From Candidatus Micrarchaeota archaeon RBG_16_49_10 (lineage in GTDB: Archaea > Aenigmatarchaeota > Aenigmatarchaeia > CG10238-14), in assembly GCA_001784635.1 (NCBI GenBank), contig MFRS01000003.1:127781-191780 (forward strand): a stretch of DNA of 64,000 bases. Reading direction: 5' to 3'. The translations under genes and the position numbers were made by a program. The notes below the pieces were generated by a model that was not told the DNA's origin, searched no databases, and saw nothing but the letters and a program-made list of their open reading frames with translations. How positions within the stretch are numbered: the first letter of the stretch is position 1; each line of letters opens with the position of its first letter. This document shows, piece by piece, positions 25,118 to 32,472 of this stretch.

Positions 25118-25214
25118 TGCTCCCGACGGGATTTGAACCCGTGTCTATGGCTCGAAAGGCCACTATCCTATCGGTTTTAAACTATGTTAAATGACCGGGC
25201 TAGACTACGGGAGC
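25118..25214 (-). tRNA. tRNA-Glu(TTC) with a 22-nt D-loop intron
   Basis: The acceptor GCTCCCG/CGGGAGC, anticodon loop CTTTCGA (anticodon TTC) on stem GTGGC/GCCAT, and T arm ACGGG/CCCGT with TTCAAAT are normal. The D region is too long. Removing 25170-25191 restores the usual archaeal tRNA-Glu D-loop (GTCTAGCCCGGTCAAGGAT) and a 75-nt tRNA. The first 15 bases overlap the stop-codon end of a LAGLIDADG gene. Confidence 0.92.
25170..25191 (-). other. 22-nt non-canonical tRNA intron (D-loop)
   Basis: In the RNA sense, exon CGGT pairs with intron ACCG (central 4-bp helix). The flanking bulges are CAT and ATA, each cut after the second base. The intron also has a TTTAA/TTAAA hairpin. This places the intron near position 20/21 instead of the usual 37/38. 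Confidence 0.82.
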
Positions 25215-25835
25215 TTTCATAAAACTTTCATATCTTTTTATATGTTTTATGTTTTTAAATCCCACTACTTTTTTGAATTTTTTTACCATCGCTCTATCGT
25301 AGATATATATTTGCGGAGTTTCGCTTCCAAAAGTCCACTTAGTGGTTCTGATACCTAAAACTTTCATACAACCTGAGAAGTCGACCATCAGTTTTGGCAT
25401 TTTAGTCTTTAGAGAAATACAGGGATGGTCCCTTTTAGGTAAACAATAGACTGACCCATCAGTGTCAATAAGGCCTCTTAAAAACGCTTCCATGAAATCT
25501 GTGTTTTTGGAAACCCAATCAGGTATCCCTAGGTTATTATTAATTTTATTACCTCTTTTTAGACCGAAGTTTTCTAGTAAAAATACCAAACTCCTATTTT
25601 GGTTCAATAGCGCTATACCATTGAAATTTTTGTATCTTTTAATATGAAAACTGAAACCGAGGGTTTGTTCAAACAATGGTTTAACATAATTAACTAAATA
25701 CTCATAATCATCACTCAAATGCCCAGAAACAGTAGTTTGATAGACTTTTCGTCTTTTATCCACATATATACAACCATCCCCTGTCATAATGCCAAAAATT
25801 TCTGCCAAATTTCGCGTTTTTTCTATCATTTCCAT
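25200..25835 (-). CDS. Free-standing LAGLIDADG homing endonuclease
   Basis: A 211-residue single-chain LAGLIDADG protein with both motifs: AEIFGIMTGDG (11-21, Asp20) and FLRGLIDTDGS (about 118-128, Asp126). Such enzymes cut a long recognition site to spread introns or inteins. This one is not inside an intron or intein. It lies between tRNA-Val(GAC) and tRNA-Glu(TTC), both of which carry short non-canonical introns, and its TAG stop lies within tRNA-Glu. No clear SD precedes the ATG. The gene is very AT-rich, consistent with mobility. Confidence 0.9.
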   Translation of the reverse strand: MEMIEKTRNLAEIFGIMTGDGCIYVDKRRKVYQTTVSGHLSDDYEYLVNYVKPLFEQTLGFSFHIKRYKNFNGIALLNQNRSLVFLLENFGLKRGNKINNNLGIPDWVSKNTDFMEAFLRGLIDTDGSVYCLPKRDHPCISLKTKMPKLMVDFSGCMKVLGIRTTKWTFGSETPQIYIYDRAMVKKFKKVVGFKNIKHIKRYESFMKAPVV

Positions 25836-25888
25836 GTTTCATGATTAAAAAATAATCATAATTATCTTTGGCGACAGGGTAGGGTTTG

Positions 25889-25902
25889 GATAAAAAAAAA
25901 AA
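25889..25902 (-). terminator. Poly-T terminator after tRNA-Val
   Basis: On the minus strand a run of about 11 T begins directly after the 3' end of tRNA-Val(GAC). It probably separates tRNA-Val from the LAGLIDADG gene. Confidence 0.55.
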
Positions 25903-25999
25903 TGGGCCGAGCAGGACTCGAACCTGCGATTTGCGGTTGCCAAAACAGGCAAATTCCGCCACGTCAAGGCGGCGTCTTAACCAACTGGACCATCGGCCC
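25903..25999 (-). tRNA. tRNA-Val(GAC) with a 23-nt variable-loop intron
   Basis: Acceptor GGGCCGA/TCGGCCC, a D arm starting GGTCCAGTTGGTTAAGAC, anticodon stem CCGCC/GGCGG with loop TTGACGT (anticodon GAC), and T arm GCAGG/CCTGC with TTCGAGT. Between the anticodon stem and T arm there are 28 nt. Removing 25931-25953 leaves a normal 5-nt variable loop (AAATC) and a 74-nt tRNA. Confidence 0.93.
25931..25953 (-). other. 23-nt non-canonical tRNA intron (variable loop)
   Basis: A textbook bulge-helix-bulge: exon GCGG pairs with intron CCGC (4 bp), the bulges are AAT and AAA, and an internal helix TTGCC/GGCAA closes a TGTTTT loop. Cuts after the second bulge base give the expected variable loop. 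The intron is near position 45/46. Confidence 0.88.
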
Positions 26000-26045
26000 C
26001 CAATACAATTATACTTCGGCCATTAAATTTTAATCGTTTTTCCAG

Positions 26046-26573
26046 CTAACCTTTGAATCCAACCACTTTGAGCTGCGGGTAGGCGACCCTTTTATACACC
26101 AATCCCATGAGCTTTGAGATTACCCTCACCACAAAAAATGGGTTCTTCTCATCCAGAAAAAGGTATTCAGCACCTATCCTTTCCATCTTCAAACTCCTTA
26201 GGTGGTTTTCGAGATGCCAGGGCGTGTAAAGCGCGTAATGCCTGTCCTCTTCCCCGTAGCTGATTCTCTCATACCTGCCGAAATGGGCTCCGGAAAATGG
26301 TGTGTGCCACCCCCAGAAGCTCGCGTTGTCCGTTATTAAAATCAGCTTACCGCCTTTCTTGAGGACTCTGATCATCTCTTCCAGAGCCTTGTTCGGGTTT
26401 TTCAGGTGCTCAAAAAGGTTTTCAGAGTACACCTCGTCGAAAAACCTATCAGGAAAAGGCAATTTCCCCCTTTCCACATCGCACTTGATTACGCCCTTCC
26501 TCTGCGGATAGAGGTCGATGAAATGCGTCCCAAACGTCTGGTGGGCGCACCCCACGTTCAATATTTTTTCCAT
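26046..26573 (-). CDS. Class I SAM-dependent methyltransferase
   Basis: A 175-residue Methyltransf_11-type protein with a shortened motif I (ILNVGCAHQTFGTHFIDL), an acidic KCDVERGKLPFPD, and FDEVYSENLFEHL...RVLKKGGKLILIT. The lack of the usual N-terminal helix makes it compact. The substrate is unknown. It lies between tRNA-Val and tRNA-Ser and starts 22 nt after the 3' end of the latter. Confidence 0.83.
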   Translation of the reverse strand: MEKILNVGCAHQTFGTHFIDLYPQRKGVIKCDVERGKLPFPDRFFDEVYSENLFEHLKNPNKALEEMIRVLKKGGKLILITDNASFWGWHTPFSGAHFGRYERISYGEEDRHYALYTPWHLENHLRSLKMERIGAEYLFLDEKNPFFVVRVISKLMGLVYKRVAYPQLKVVGFKG

Positions 26574-26595
26574 TGCTAATACCCCTGAAAGACAG

Positions 26596-26679
26596 CGTCG
26601 AGGCCGGGATTTGAACCCGGAAGGAGCAAGCTCCGCTAGCTTAGCAGGCTAGTGCCCTACCTGATTAGGCGACCTCGAC
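26596..26679 (-). tRNA. tRNA-Ser(GCT)
   Basis: Class II tRNA: acceptor GTCGAGG/CCTCGAC, anticodon stem CTAGC/GCTAG with loop CTGCTAA (anticodon GCT), long variable arm (GGAGC-TT-GCTCC) and T arm CCGGG/CCCGG with TTCAAAT. The discriminator is G, as usual for serine tRNAs. There is no intron. Confidence 0.95.
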
Positions 26680-26792
26680 CCATTAAACTAAATTGGCGTT
26701 AAAAATTAAATTGTTACCACGCCTCCCGACAAAAGAATTAATCCTTAAAACTTAATAAAGAAAATATCTAATATATTTAGGAGGTTAATGGC

Positions 26793-27065
26793 ATGCCGAT
26801 AACAGTGAAGGACATTTCTGAGATGTTTGGCAAGGACGTTTTCACCGACAAGGGCCTGTACTGCGGGAAGCTATCCGACGTCGAGTTCGACCTTTCTAGG
26901 TTCAAAGTGAAATCGCTCATAATAGAGGTCGCCAAGGGCACTTTTTTGGGTAAAATGGTTGGGAGCAAGAAGGGAATAATCGTCCCATACGCTATGATAC
27001 AGTCGATTGGCGACGTGGTCTTGATAAAGCACATTTCTGCGCCTTTGCCTGAAGAAGGTAGTTAG
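26793..27065 (+). CDS. PRC-barrel domain protein
   Basis: A 90-residue single PRC-barrel: VKDISEMFGKDVFTDKG, then GKLSDVEFDLSRFKVKSLIIE and a C-terminal VPYAMIQSIGDVVLI, the usual strand order. In archaea such proteins are linked to RNA metabolism or cell division; the exact role is unknown. AGGAGGTT lies 6 nt before the ATG. A PqqD-like gene follows 2 nt after its stop, suggesting a two-gene unit. Confidence 0.88.
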   Translation: MPITVKDISEMFGKDVFTDKGLYCGKLSDVEFDLSRFKVKSLIIEVAKGTFLGKMVGSKKGIIVPYAMIQSIGDVVLIKHISAPLPEEGS

Positions 27066-27067
27066 AA

Positions 27068-27328
27068 TTGGATTTACCCAAGAAGACGAAAGAGATGGCA
27101 TGGTCTAAACTAGGAGAGACCTATATTTTGGTAGACCCTGCCACTAACAAGACCTTCAACATCGATACGACATCCTTCCTCATATGGGTTCAATGCGACG
27201 GCAAGACCTCAGTGGAGGACATGACCGACATATTCTCAGTCAACGGGAACAGGGACATCGTAAAAGCCGCGATAGTGGGCATAATAGACAAGCTCAAGGA
27301 CTATGGGCTGGTTTCGCTTTCATCTTAG
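27068..27328 (+). CDS. PqqD-like small winged-helix protein
   Basis: An 86-residue protein starting at TTG. The pattern (YILVDPATNKTFNIDTTSFLIWVQCDGKTSVEDM, then a C-terminal LKDYGLVSL) is that of the PqqD family, which are peptide-binding winged helices in radical SAM peptide systems. No radical SAM maturase is adjacent, so the partner may instead be the upstream PRC-barrel protein. Its 3' end overlaps the convergent aIF5A gene by 9 nt. Confidence 0.78.
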   Translation: MDLPKKTKEMAWSKLGETYILVDPATNKTFNIDTTSFLIWVQCDGKTSVEDMTDIFSVNGNRDIVKAAIVGIIDKLKDYGLVSLSS

Positions 27329-27718
27329 CTTCTCAAGGGTCCTTACGCCGAATACCTCATAGTAAGTTATCTCTTCGCCTGGGTTGACAGAGCCCTTCAT
27401 GTCTTCCGGGATTTCTATCTCGAAGTTCGAGTAGTCGGTCAGGTCCATCACCTGAACCTTTTCCCCAACTATGGCTAACACCTGGCCCTGCTTCCTGAGC
27501 ACCACAGGCGTGTCGATTTTGGCGTCGGCGGGCTTTATTACGTTCCTCCTCCTGTTGTCGAAGAGCCCCATGCCTTCCAGCCTGCACTTGGCAGCCCCGT
27601 GCTTCCCGCTCTTAGAGATGTTCACCGAGACTACCTTGCAGGGGACATCATCTATCAAAACAAAATTTCCCTTTTTAAGGTTTTTAAGCACAGCCGTGCC
27701 TTTCTCTACGTTCTCCAT
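27320..27718 (-). CDS. eif5A: Translation factor aIF5A
   Basis: A 132-residue aIF5A that rescues ribosomes at difficult peptide bonds. The hypusination loop SKSGKHGAAK is intact, with Lys39 as the modified residue. An N-terminal SH3-like barrel and C-terminal OB fold are recognisable. GGTGA lies before the ATG. It is 11 nt downstream of a histone gene on the same strand, so the two are probably co-transcribed. The modifying enzyme, deoxyhypusine synthase, is at 62.3 kb. Confidence 0.96.
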   Translation of the reverse strand: MENVEKGTAVLKNLKKGNFVLIDDVPCKVVSVNISKSGKHGAAKCRLEGMGLFDNRRRNVIKPADAKIDTPVVLRKQGQVLAIVGEKVQVMDLTDYSNFEIEIPEDMKGSVNPGEEITYYEVFGVRTLEKLR

Positions 27719-27729
27719 GGGTTCACCGA

Positions 27730-27933
27730 TTACTTGACCGCCAGCTTTATGTCGGAAGCCTTCACAGTGACCCTGCCCGCGTGCTTTGAAGCGGCCACCG
27801 CGTCCATAGCGATGACGTCTGCGACATCCAATACCGCATCCTTGAGCGCTTCCACAGCGGAGATGGCCACTCTTTCTGCCCCAGCTTCCCTAGCTATCTT
27901 CTCTAAAGGGGCGAGTGGAAAAGATCTAACCAT
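27730..27933 (-). CDS. Archaeal histone (second paralog)
   Basis: A 67-residue histone fold beginning MVRSFPLAPLEKIAREAG, with alpha-2 ISAVEALKDAVLDVADVI and loop 2/alpha-3 RVTVKASDIKLAVK. It lacks the basic N-terminal extension of the first paralog and ends in LAVK like typical archaeal histones. GGAGGTG lies 5 nt before the ATG and a TATA-like TTTTTAAATATT is further upstream (27971-27982). It heads an operon with aIF5A. Confidence 0.96.
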   Translation of the reverse strand: MVRSFPLAPLEKIAREAGAERVAISAVEALKDAVLDVADVIAMDAVAASKHAGRVTVKASDIKLAVK

Positions 27934-27970
27934 CTTTACACCTCCAAATTTATTAATAATTTAGCGGGAG

Positions 27971-27982
27971 AATATTTAAAAA
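27971..27982 (-). promoter_or_regulatory. TATA box of histone-aIF5A operon
   Basis: On the minus strand TTTTTAAATATT lies about 38-49 nt before the histone ATG, with GGAGGTG at 27939-27945. This is a plausible archaeal core promoter. Confidence 0.5.
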
Positions 27983-28124
27983 TTCCGTGAAAGAAGGCGT
28001 AAAAAAGGCAATAATCAAAAATAAAAATGTAAAAAATCAATACGTGGTTGCAAACGTCATATAGCAGGTTTTCAGACGAAAAAACGGGTTTTCTATCACA
28101 GTTAAGTTTAAATGCTTGAAGCGA

Positions 28125-28136
28125 TATATTTAAATA
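28125..28136 (+). promoter_or_regulatory. TATA box of TFB gene
   Basis: TATATTTAAATA is preceded by a purine-rich GAAGCGA (BRE-like) and lies about 30-42 nt before the TFB start. Confidence 0.55.
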
Positions 28137-28166
28137 CTTTACTATCCTTACTTATGAGTGATTATT

Positions 28167-29102
28167 ATGACGATGTTCGAGAAGCAAATGAAGAAGTGCC
28201 CGGAATGCGGCAGCACCATGTTTATAGAGGATAAAAACAGAGGAGAGATGGTTTGCGTAAAGTGTGGTCTGGTATTGGAGGACGAGTTCATCGACAGGGG
28301 CCAGGAATGGAGGTCCTTCGACTCGGAGCAGTCTTCAAGCAGGGCCAGGTCAGGCGCGCCATTGACCTACACCAAGCACGACAAGGGCCTGACGACTGAG
28401 ATTGGGAAAGGCTTGGGAGAGCTTTACAAGGTCCCGGGGAAGAAGAGAGCACAGTACTACAGGCTCAAGAAGTGGCATAAGAGGCTCATAGAGTCCAAGG
28501 ACAGGAACCTTTCGTTCGCGCTTTCCGAGCTACAGAGGATTATATCATTCTTGAACCTTCCGAAGCCGGTCCATGAGAAGGTTGGCAGATACTATGAAGA
28601 GGCTGTCGACAAGGGATTGGTGAGGGGAAGATCGATAGAATCCGTAATAGCAGCTTTAGTTTATGGAGTATCAAGGCAGTTCGGCACGCCCAGGACGTTG
28701 GACGAGATTGCTGAGGCTTCCGGCCTCGAGAAGAGGGACATAGGGAGGACCTACAGGTACATCGCCAGGGAATTGGACATCAGGATTCTGCCTGCTGACC
28801 CGAAAGGCTTCGTGCCGAGGTTCTGCTCGATGCTGAACTTGAGCGACAAGGTCCAGGCAAAGGCCATAGACATCCTTGAGAAGGCCAACTCTTTGGACAT
28901 AACGAGCGGCAAGGGCCCGACAGGCGTCGCAGCTGCAGCGATATACATTTCCTGCGTGCTTGTGGGTGAAAAGAGGACACAGAGGGAAGTCGCCTCGATC
29001 GTCTCAGTGACCGAAGTCACGATAAGGAACAGGTACAAGGAGATTGTCGAGAAGCTCGGCCTGGAGAAGGAAGTCGAGGAGAAGACCAAGGAAGAGAAGT
29101 AA
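28167..29102 (+). CDS. tfb: Transcription initiation factor TFB
   Basis: TFB recruits RNA polymerase to TBP-bound promoters. The N-terminal zinc ribbon has Cys11, Cys14, Cys30 and Cys33, followed by the B-reader (DRGQEWRSF). Two cyclin-like repeats follow (about 110-200 and 205-300), including the HTH that contacts the BRE. I chose ATG 28167 because GTGATT precedes it; an upstream GTG (28158) and a second ATG (28173) are alternatives. Length 311 is typical. The TBP gene is at 38 kb in this same window. Confidence 0.97.
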   Translation: MTMFEKQMKKCPECGSTMFIEDKNRGEMVCVKCGLVLEDEFIDRGQEWRSFDSEQSSSRARSGAPLTYTKHDKGLTTEIGKGLGELYKVPGKKRAQYYRLKKWHKRLIESKDRNLSFALSELQRIISFLNLPKPVHEKVGRYYEEAVDKGLVRGRSIESVIAALVYGVSRQFGTPRTLDEIAEASGLEKRDIGRTYRYIARELDIRILPADPKGFVPRFCSMLNLSDKVQAKAIDILEKANSLDITSGKGPTGVAAAAIYISCVLVGEKRTQREVASIVSVTEVTIRNRYKEIVEKLGLEKEVEEKTKEEK

Positions 29103-29138
29103 GATTCCTTTTAATTTTTTGTTTCTATAATTTAGTCT

Positions 29139-29570
29139 ATGGAACAGGCTAAAGTTCAGGTTGCAACTAAGGCAATCATTCTTAAAAAAGGAAAGTTTTT
29201 GGCCATAAAACAGTCATTTGGAGGTAAGAAGTACCTCGACCTTCCAGGCGGCAGGATCGAATACGGCCTAACTCCTGAAGAAAACGTCGTGAAGGAAGTA
29301 AAAGAGGAAATGTCCTTGAATGTCAAAGTCCAGAAAATTTTAGGCATATACCACTTTTTTAGGGGTACTGATAGAGTCCAAGTAGTTTGCATAACATATT
29401 TGTGCAAACCGCTCTCGGATGTTATTGACTTGACGAAAAACCCCGATTCTCAGGAGAAATTGACGGATGCTGTATGGGTCACTCCGAAAGAATTCCTAGC
29501 ATTAGAGAGCGATTATTATGATGGTCTTGACAGACTGAGAAGTTTAGTCGCAAATTTGAAAATTAATTAG
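29139..29570 (+). CDS. Nudix hydrolase
   Basis: A 143-residue Nudix enzyme. The box reads LPGGRIEYGLTPEEN...KEVKEEM. The catalytic Glu cluster (EVKEE) is kept, while the usual first Glu of the GX5EX7 pattern is Leu and the REUXEE Arg is Lys. It probably hydrolyses a nucleoside diphosphate derivative; the substrate is unknown. It overlaps the convergent Fap7-like gene by 4 nt. No SD is visible, so the mRNA may be leaderless. Confidence 0.87.
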   Translation: MEQAKVQVATKAIILKKGKFLAIKQSFGGKKYLDLPGGRIEYGLTPEENVVKEVKEEMSLNVKVQKILGIYHFFRGTDRVQVVCITYLCKPLSDVIDLTKNPDSQEKLTDAVWVTPKEFLALESDYYDGLDRLRSLVANLKIN

Positions 29571-30094
29571 ATTAGCCATCCTTCAAACTCCTGCAGCCAA
29601 TCGACAAAAACCTTCTGCCCTTTGAAGTTGCCTTTCACCACCTTCAATATTTCCCCTATTATATCCTCAACTTCCTTTCCGGTGACGTCAACCTCGTAGA
29701 CATTTACATTGGCGTTGATGGCCTCGGATGTTATGACCCCCAATATCTCGCTCTGCACGTTCTCTTTGACCTTCCTAGGGTTCTCTGGGTATCTGTTCAC
29801 CAGCCTCGTCTCAAGGGTGCGCGGGTTGCATCTCAGGACTATCACCAAATCGGCGGGCAACTCATGCGACAGATGGCCTTCGATTATCTTATCCCCATCA
29901 ATCCTTTTCACGCTGCCTTTCAGCTTGTCTAAATCAACCAGCCCCGCATCCATGTCCTCGTCGAAGCCCACTATTGCCCCGGCCTTTTCCGCAATCTCCT
30001 TGAAGGACAGGAGCCCATAACCGAGCCTCTCGGAGAGCAGCCTTGAGACGGTGCTCTTCCCGGTGCATGGGACGCCTGTAATCGCAATTATCAT
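29567..30094 (-). CDS. Adenylate kinase, Fap7/AK6-type
   Basis: A 175-residue P-loop kinase with Walker A GVPCTGKST (7-15) and the AK6/Fap7 pattern (LSFKEIAEKAG, EGHLSHELPADLVIVLRCNP). In archaea and eukaryotes this protein assists the last step of small-subunit maturation as well as having adenylate kinase activity. It is divergent from rfcS and convergent with a Nudix gene. Confidence 0.93.
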   Translation of the reverse strand: MIIAITGVPCTGKSTVSRLLSERLGYGLLSFKEIAEKAGAIVGFDEDMDAGLVDLDKLKGSVKRIDGDKIIEGHLSHELPADLVIVLRCNPRTLETRLVNRYPENPRKVKENVQSEILGVITSEAINANVNVYEVDVTGKEVEDIIGEILKVVKGNFKGQKVFVDWLQEFEGWLI

Positions 30095-30132
30095 AATTTA
30101 TATCTGTCAATTCAAAATTATAAAGTGATTCA

Positions 30133-31083
30133 ATGGACATCTGGACCGAGAAATACAGGCCCGGCAGCCTAGAGGATGTGGTAAACCAGAGGCATGTAGT
30201 GGATAGGTTGAAAGAATTCGTCAAGAACAAGTCCATCCCCCATATGCTTTTCGCCGGCCCTCCAGGTGTCGGGAAGACCGCTTCCGCTATAGCCTTGGTC
30301 AAGGACTTGTACGGCGAGAAGTGGCACCAGAACTTCCAGGAGCTGAATGCGAGCGACGATCGTGGCATCAATGTGGTCAGGACAAGGATAAAGGAGTTCG
30401 CCAGGATTAAGCCCATAGACGCGCCGTTCAAAATAATATTCCTCGATGAGAGCGACGCCCTGACGACTGACGCCCAGCAGGCGTTGAGGAGGACTATAGA
30501 GCAGTACTCGGGCTCATGCCGCTTCATCCTTTCATGCAACTACTCGTCAAAAATCATATCCCCCATTCAGTCGAGGTGCAGCGTCTTCAGGTTCAAGCCC
30601 TTGGAGAAGGCCGATGTCGTCGAATATCTGAAGAGGATTATAAAGGCCGAGAAGCTGAGCGTCGATTCAGCGGCGCTTGACGCGATATTCGAGCTGAGCG
30701 AGGGCGACATGAGGATGGCAGTCAACCTGTTGCAGTCGTCTGCGTCGTTCGGCGAAAAGATAACGTCCGACTCTGTCTACGAGGTGGCGAGCCAGGCCAA
30801 GCCAAAGGACGTTAAGGTCATGCTCGACTTCGCGGTGAAGGGTGACTTCAAGTCAGCAAGGAAGAAGCTGCACGAGCTGGTCCTGAAGCAGGGTCTGGCG
30901 GGCGAAGACATAATAAGCGCATGCCACAGGGAAGTCTACAACCTCGAGCTGTCCGAGGAGAAGAAGGTTGAGTTCATCAGCAAGATGGGCGAGTACGACT
31001 TCAGGATAAGCGAGGGCGGGGACCCGATAATCCAGCTGGAGGCCATGCTGGCGCAGTTCATGATATCTTCTAAGAAACAATAA
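30133..31083 (+). CDS. rfcS: Replication factor C small subunit
   Basis: A 316-residue AAA+ clamp loader subunit. It has the N-terminal WTEKYRP, Walker A GPPGVGKT (42-49), Walker B FLDESDAL, sensor-1 LSCNYSSKI and the arginine-finger IQSRC. With the large subunit (31.3 kb) it loads PCNA onto primed DNA. GTGAT lies 3-4 nt before the ATG. Confidence 0.97.
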   Translation: MDIWTEKYRPGSLEDVVNQRHVVDRLKEFVKNKSIPHMLFAGPPGVGKTASAIALVKDLYGEKWHQNFQELNASDDRGINVVRTRIKEFARIKPIDAPFKIIFLDESDALTTDAQQALRRTIEQYSGSCRFILSCNYSSKIISPIQSRCSVFRFKPLEKADVVEYLKRIIKAEKLSVDSAALDAIFELSEGDMRMAVNLLQSSASFGEKITSDSVYEVASQAKPKDVKVMLDFAVKGDFKSARKKLHELVLKQGLAGEDIISACHREVYNLELSEEKKVEFISKMGEYDFRISEGGDPIIQLEAMLAQFMISSKKQ

Positions 31084-31107
31084 ATTGTTATCTGAGAAAT
31101 TATTTTT

Positions 31108-31317
31108 ATGACATCTTTTCAACAAAGAGTTCTAAATGGTGAACTAACTCTTGCTGATAGAGCTTATTTGTTACGGTTTGTTAGATTAAATCATTTAACT
31201 AGGGATTATATTCCTAATTCATCCTCTGAGGAATGGGCTGCTCAAGTTTTAAATGGTACACACCCTCTTTATGGAATTAATAAAAAAATAAATGACGCTG
31301 GAAATCAAACCAATTAA
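31108..31317 (+). CDS. Small hypothetical protein between rfcS and rfcL
   Basis: A 69-residue reading frame with AT-rich codons unlike its GC-richer neighbours. The product is hydrophilic with no recognised motif (LADRAYLLRFVRLNHL near the middle could be helical). It may be a real recent gene or a chance frame. Its position inside the rfcS-rfcL pair is the main point of interest. Confidence 0.4.
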   Translation: MTSFQQRVLNGELTLADRAYLLRFVRLNHLTRDYIPNSSSEEWAAQVLNGTHPLYGINKKINDAGNQTN

Positions 31318-31341
31318 TAATTAAACCCCAGAATATTATCA

Positions 31342-32472
31342 ATGCAAGTCTGGACCTCTAAACACAAACCCAAGAAAACTTCTGAAATTGTTGGACAAAA
31401 GAAAGGCTTAGACTCATTCCTTATTTGGCACAGGGGATGGAAGCCGGGGAAGAAACCCGCGCTCATCCACGGCCCTCCGGGGTCCGGCAAGACATCGCTA
31501 GTGGAAGCTTTCGCCGAGGAGAAGGGTCTGGAGATAATAGAGCTCAACGCGAGCAACTACAGGACGGCTTCAGCCATAAAGGAGGTCATCGGAAACTCGC
31601 TTTCCCAGGCATCGCTCTTCAAGAAGGGCAAGATATTCCTGATAGACGAGGTGGATGGCGCCTCCGGCAGGGAGGACAAGGGTGGTATAAAGGAGATACT
31701 GGGCTTGATTGCATCGTCCAAGCACCCGATGGTCTTCACGTGCAACGACATATGGAACCCGAAGCTCTCCGGCCTGAGGAACGCCTGCGAGATGATACAG
31801 TTCGGCAAGGTGGACTACTGGTCCGCCATCAGGAGGCTAGACGAAATCTCGAAAAAGGAGAACATGACAGCCAGCAAGGACATACTCAGCAACATAGCCA
31901 AGAGGGCTGGCGGTGACTTGAGGTCCGCGATAAACGACCTCCAGACATTCTCGCAGAAAAAGGACTTGGTGATATCGGACTTGGATTCTATAGGGGAGAG
32001 GGAGACCGATGCGAACATCTTCGACGTGATGAAGATAATCTTCAAGACCAGCTCGGGGCTTGCGGCGAAGCTTTCCATAGAGAACGTAGAGAAGTCGCCG
32101 GATGAGATTCTTTGGTGGATTGAGGAGAACATTGTCAACGAGTATGAGAGGCCTGAAGAGCTGGCGAAGGCCTACGAGGCGCTAGCCAAGGCCGATTTGT
32201 TTTTCGCAAGGATCAGGAGCAGGCAAAACTGGAAGCTGATGAAGTATGCGATAGACTTGATGACCAGCGGCGTGGCCGTCTCAAAGAAAGAGATGTACAG
32301 GAAGTTCTCCAAGTACCAGTACCCAAGCAAGATAAAGTACCTCAGCATCACGAAGGGGAAGAGGTTTAAGGAGAACGCGGAGCTCGCAGAGCTCGGTAAA
32401 ATCCTCCACTGCTCCTCAAAGAAGGTAAGGAGGGAGTATCAACCATTCCTCAAAAACATGGTCAAGGCTTAA
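31342..32472 (+). CDS. rfcL: Replication factor C large subunit (short form)
   Basis: A 376-residue RfcL: WTSKHKPKK at the N-terminus, Walker A GPPGSGKTS (about 46-54), Walker B FLIDEVDG and sensor TCNDIWN. A C-terminal collar region ends with KKVRREYQPFLKNMVKA. Archaeal RfcL proteins are commonly near 450-500 residues with a C-terminal PCNA-binding tail, and this one lacks that tail. No SD is obvious. It overlaps the convergent pilin-like gene by 11 nt. Confidence 0.93.
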   Translation: MQVWTSKHKPKKTSEIVGQKKGLDSFLIWHRGWKPGKKPALIHGPPGSGKTSLVEAFAEEKGLEIIELNASNYRTASAIKEVIGNSLSQASLFKKGKIFLIDEVDGASGREDKGGIKEILGLIASSKHPMVFTCNDIWNPKLSGLRNACEMIQFGKVDYWSAIRRLDEISKKENMTASKDILSNIAKRAGGDLRSAINDLQTFSQKKDLVISDLDSIGERETDANIFDVMKIIFKTSSGLAAKLSIENVEKSPDEILWWIEENIVNEYERPEELAKAYEALAKADLFFARIRSRQNWKLMKYAIDLMTSGVAVSKKEMYRKFSKYQYPSKIKYLSITKGKRFKENAELAELGKILHCSSKKVRREYQPFLKNMVKA

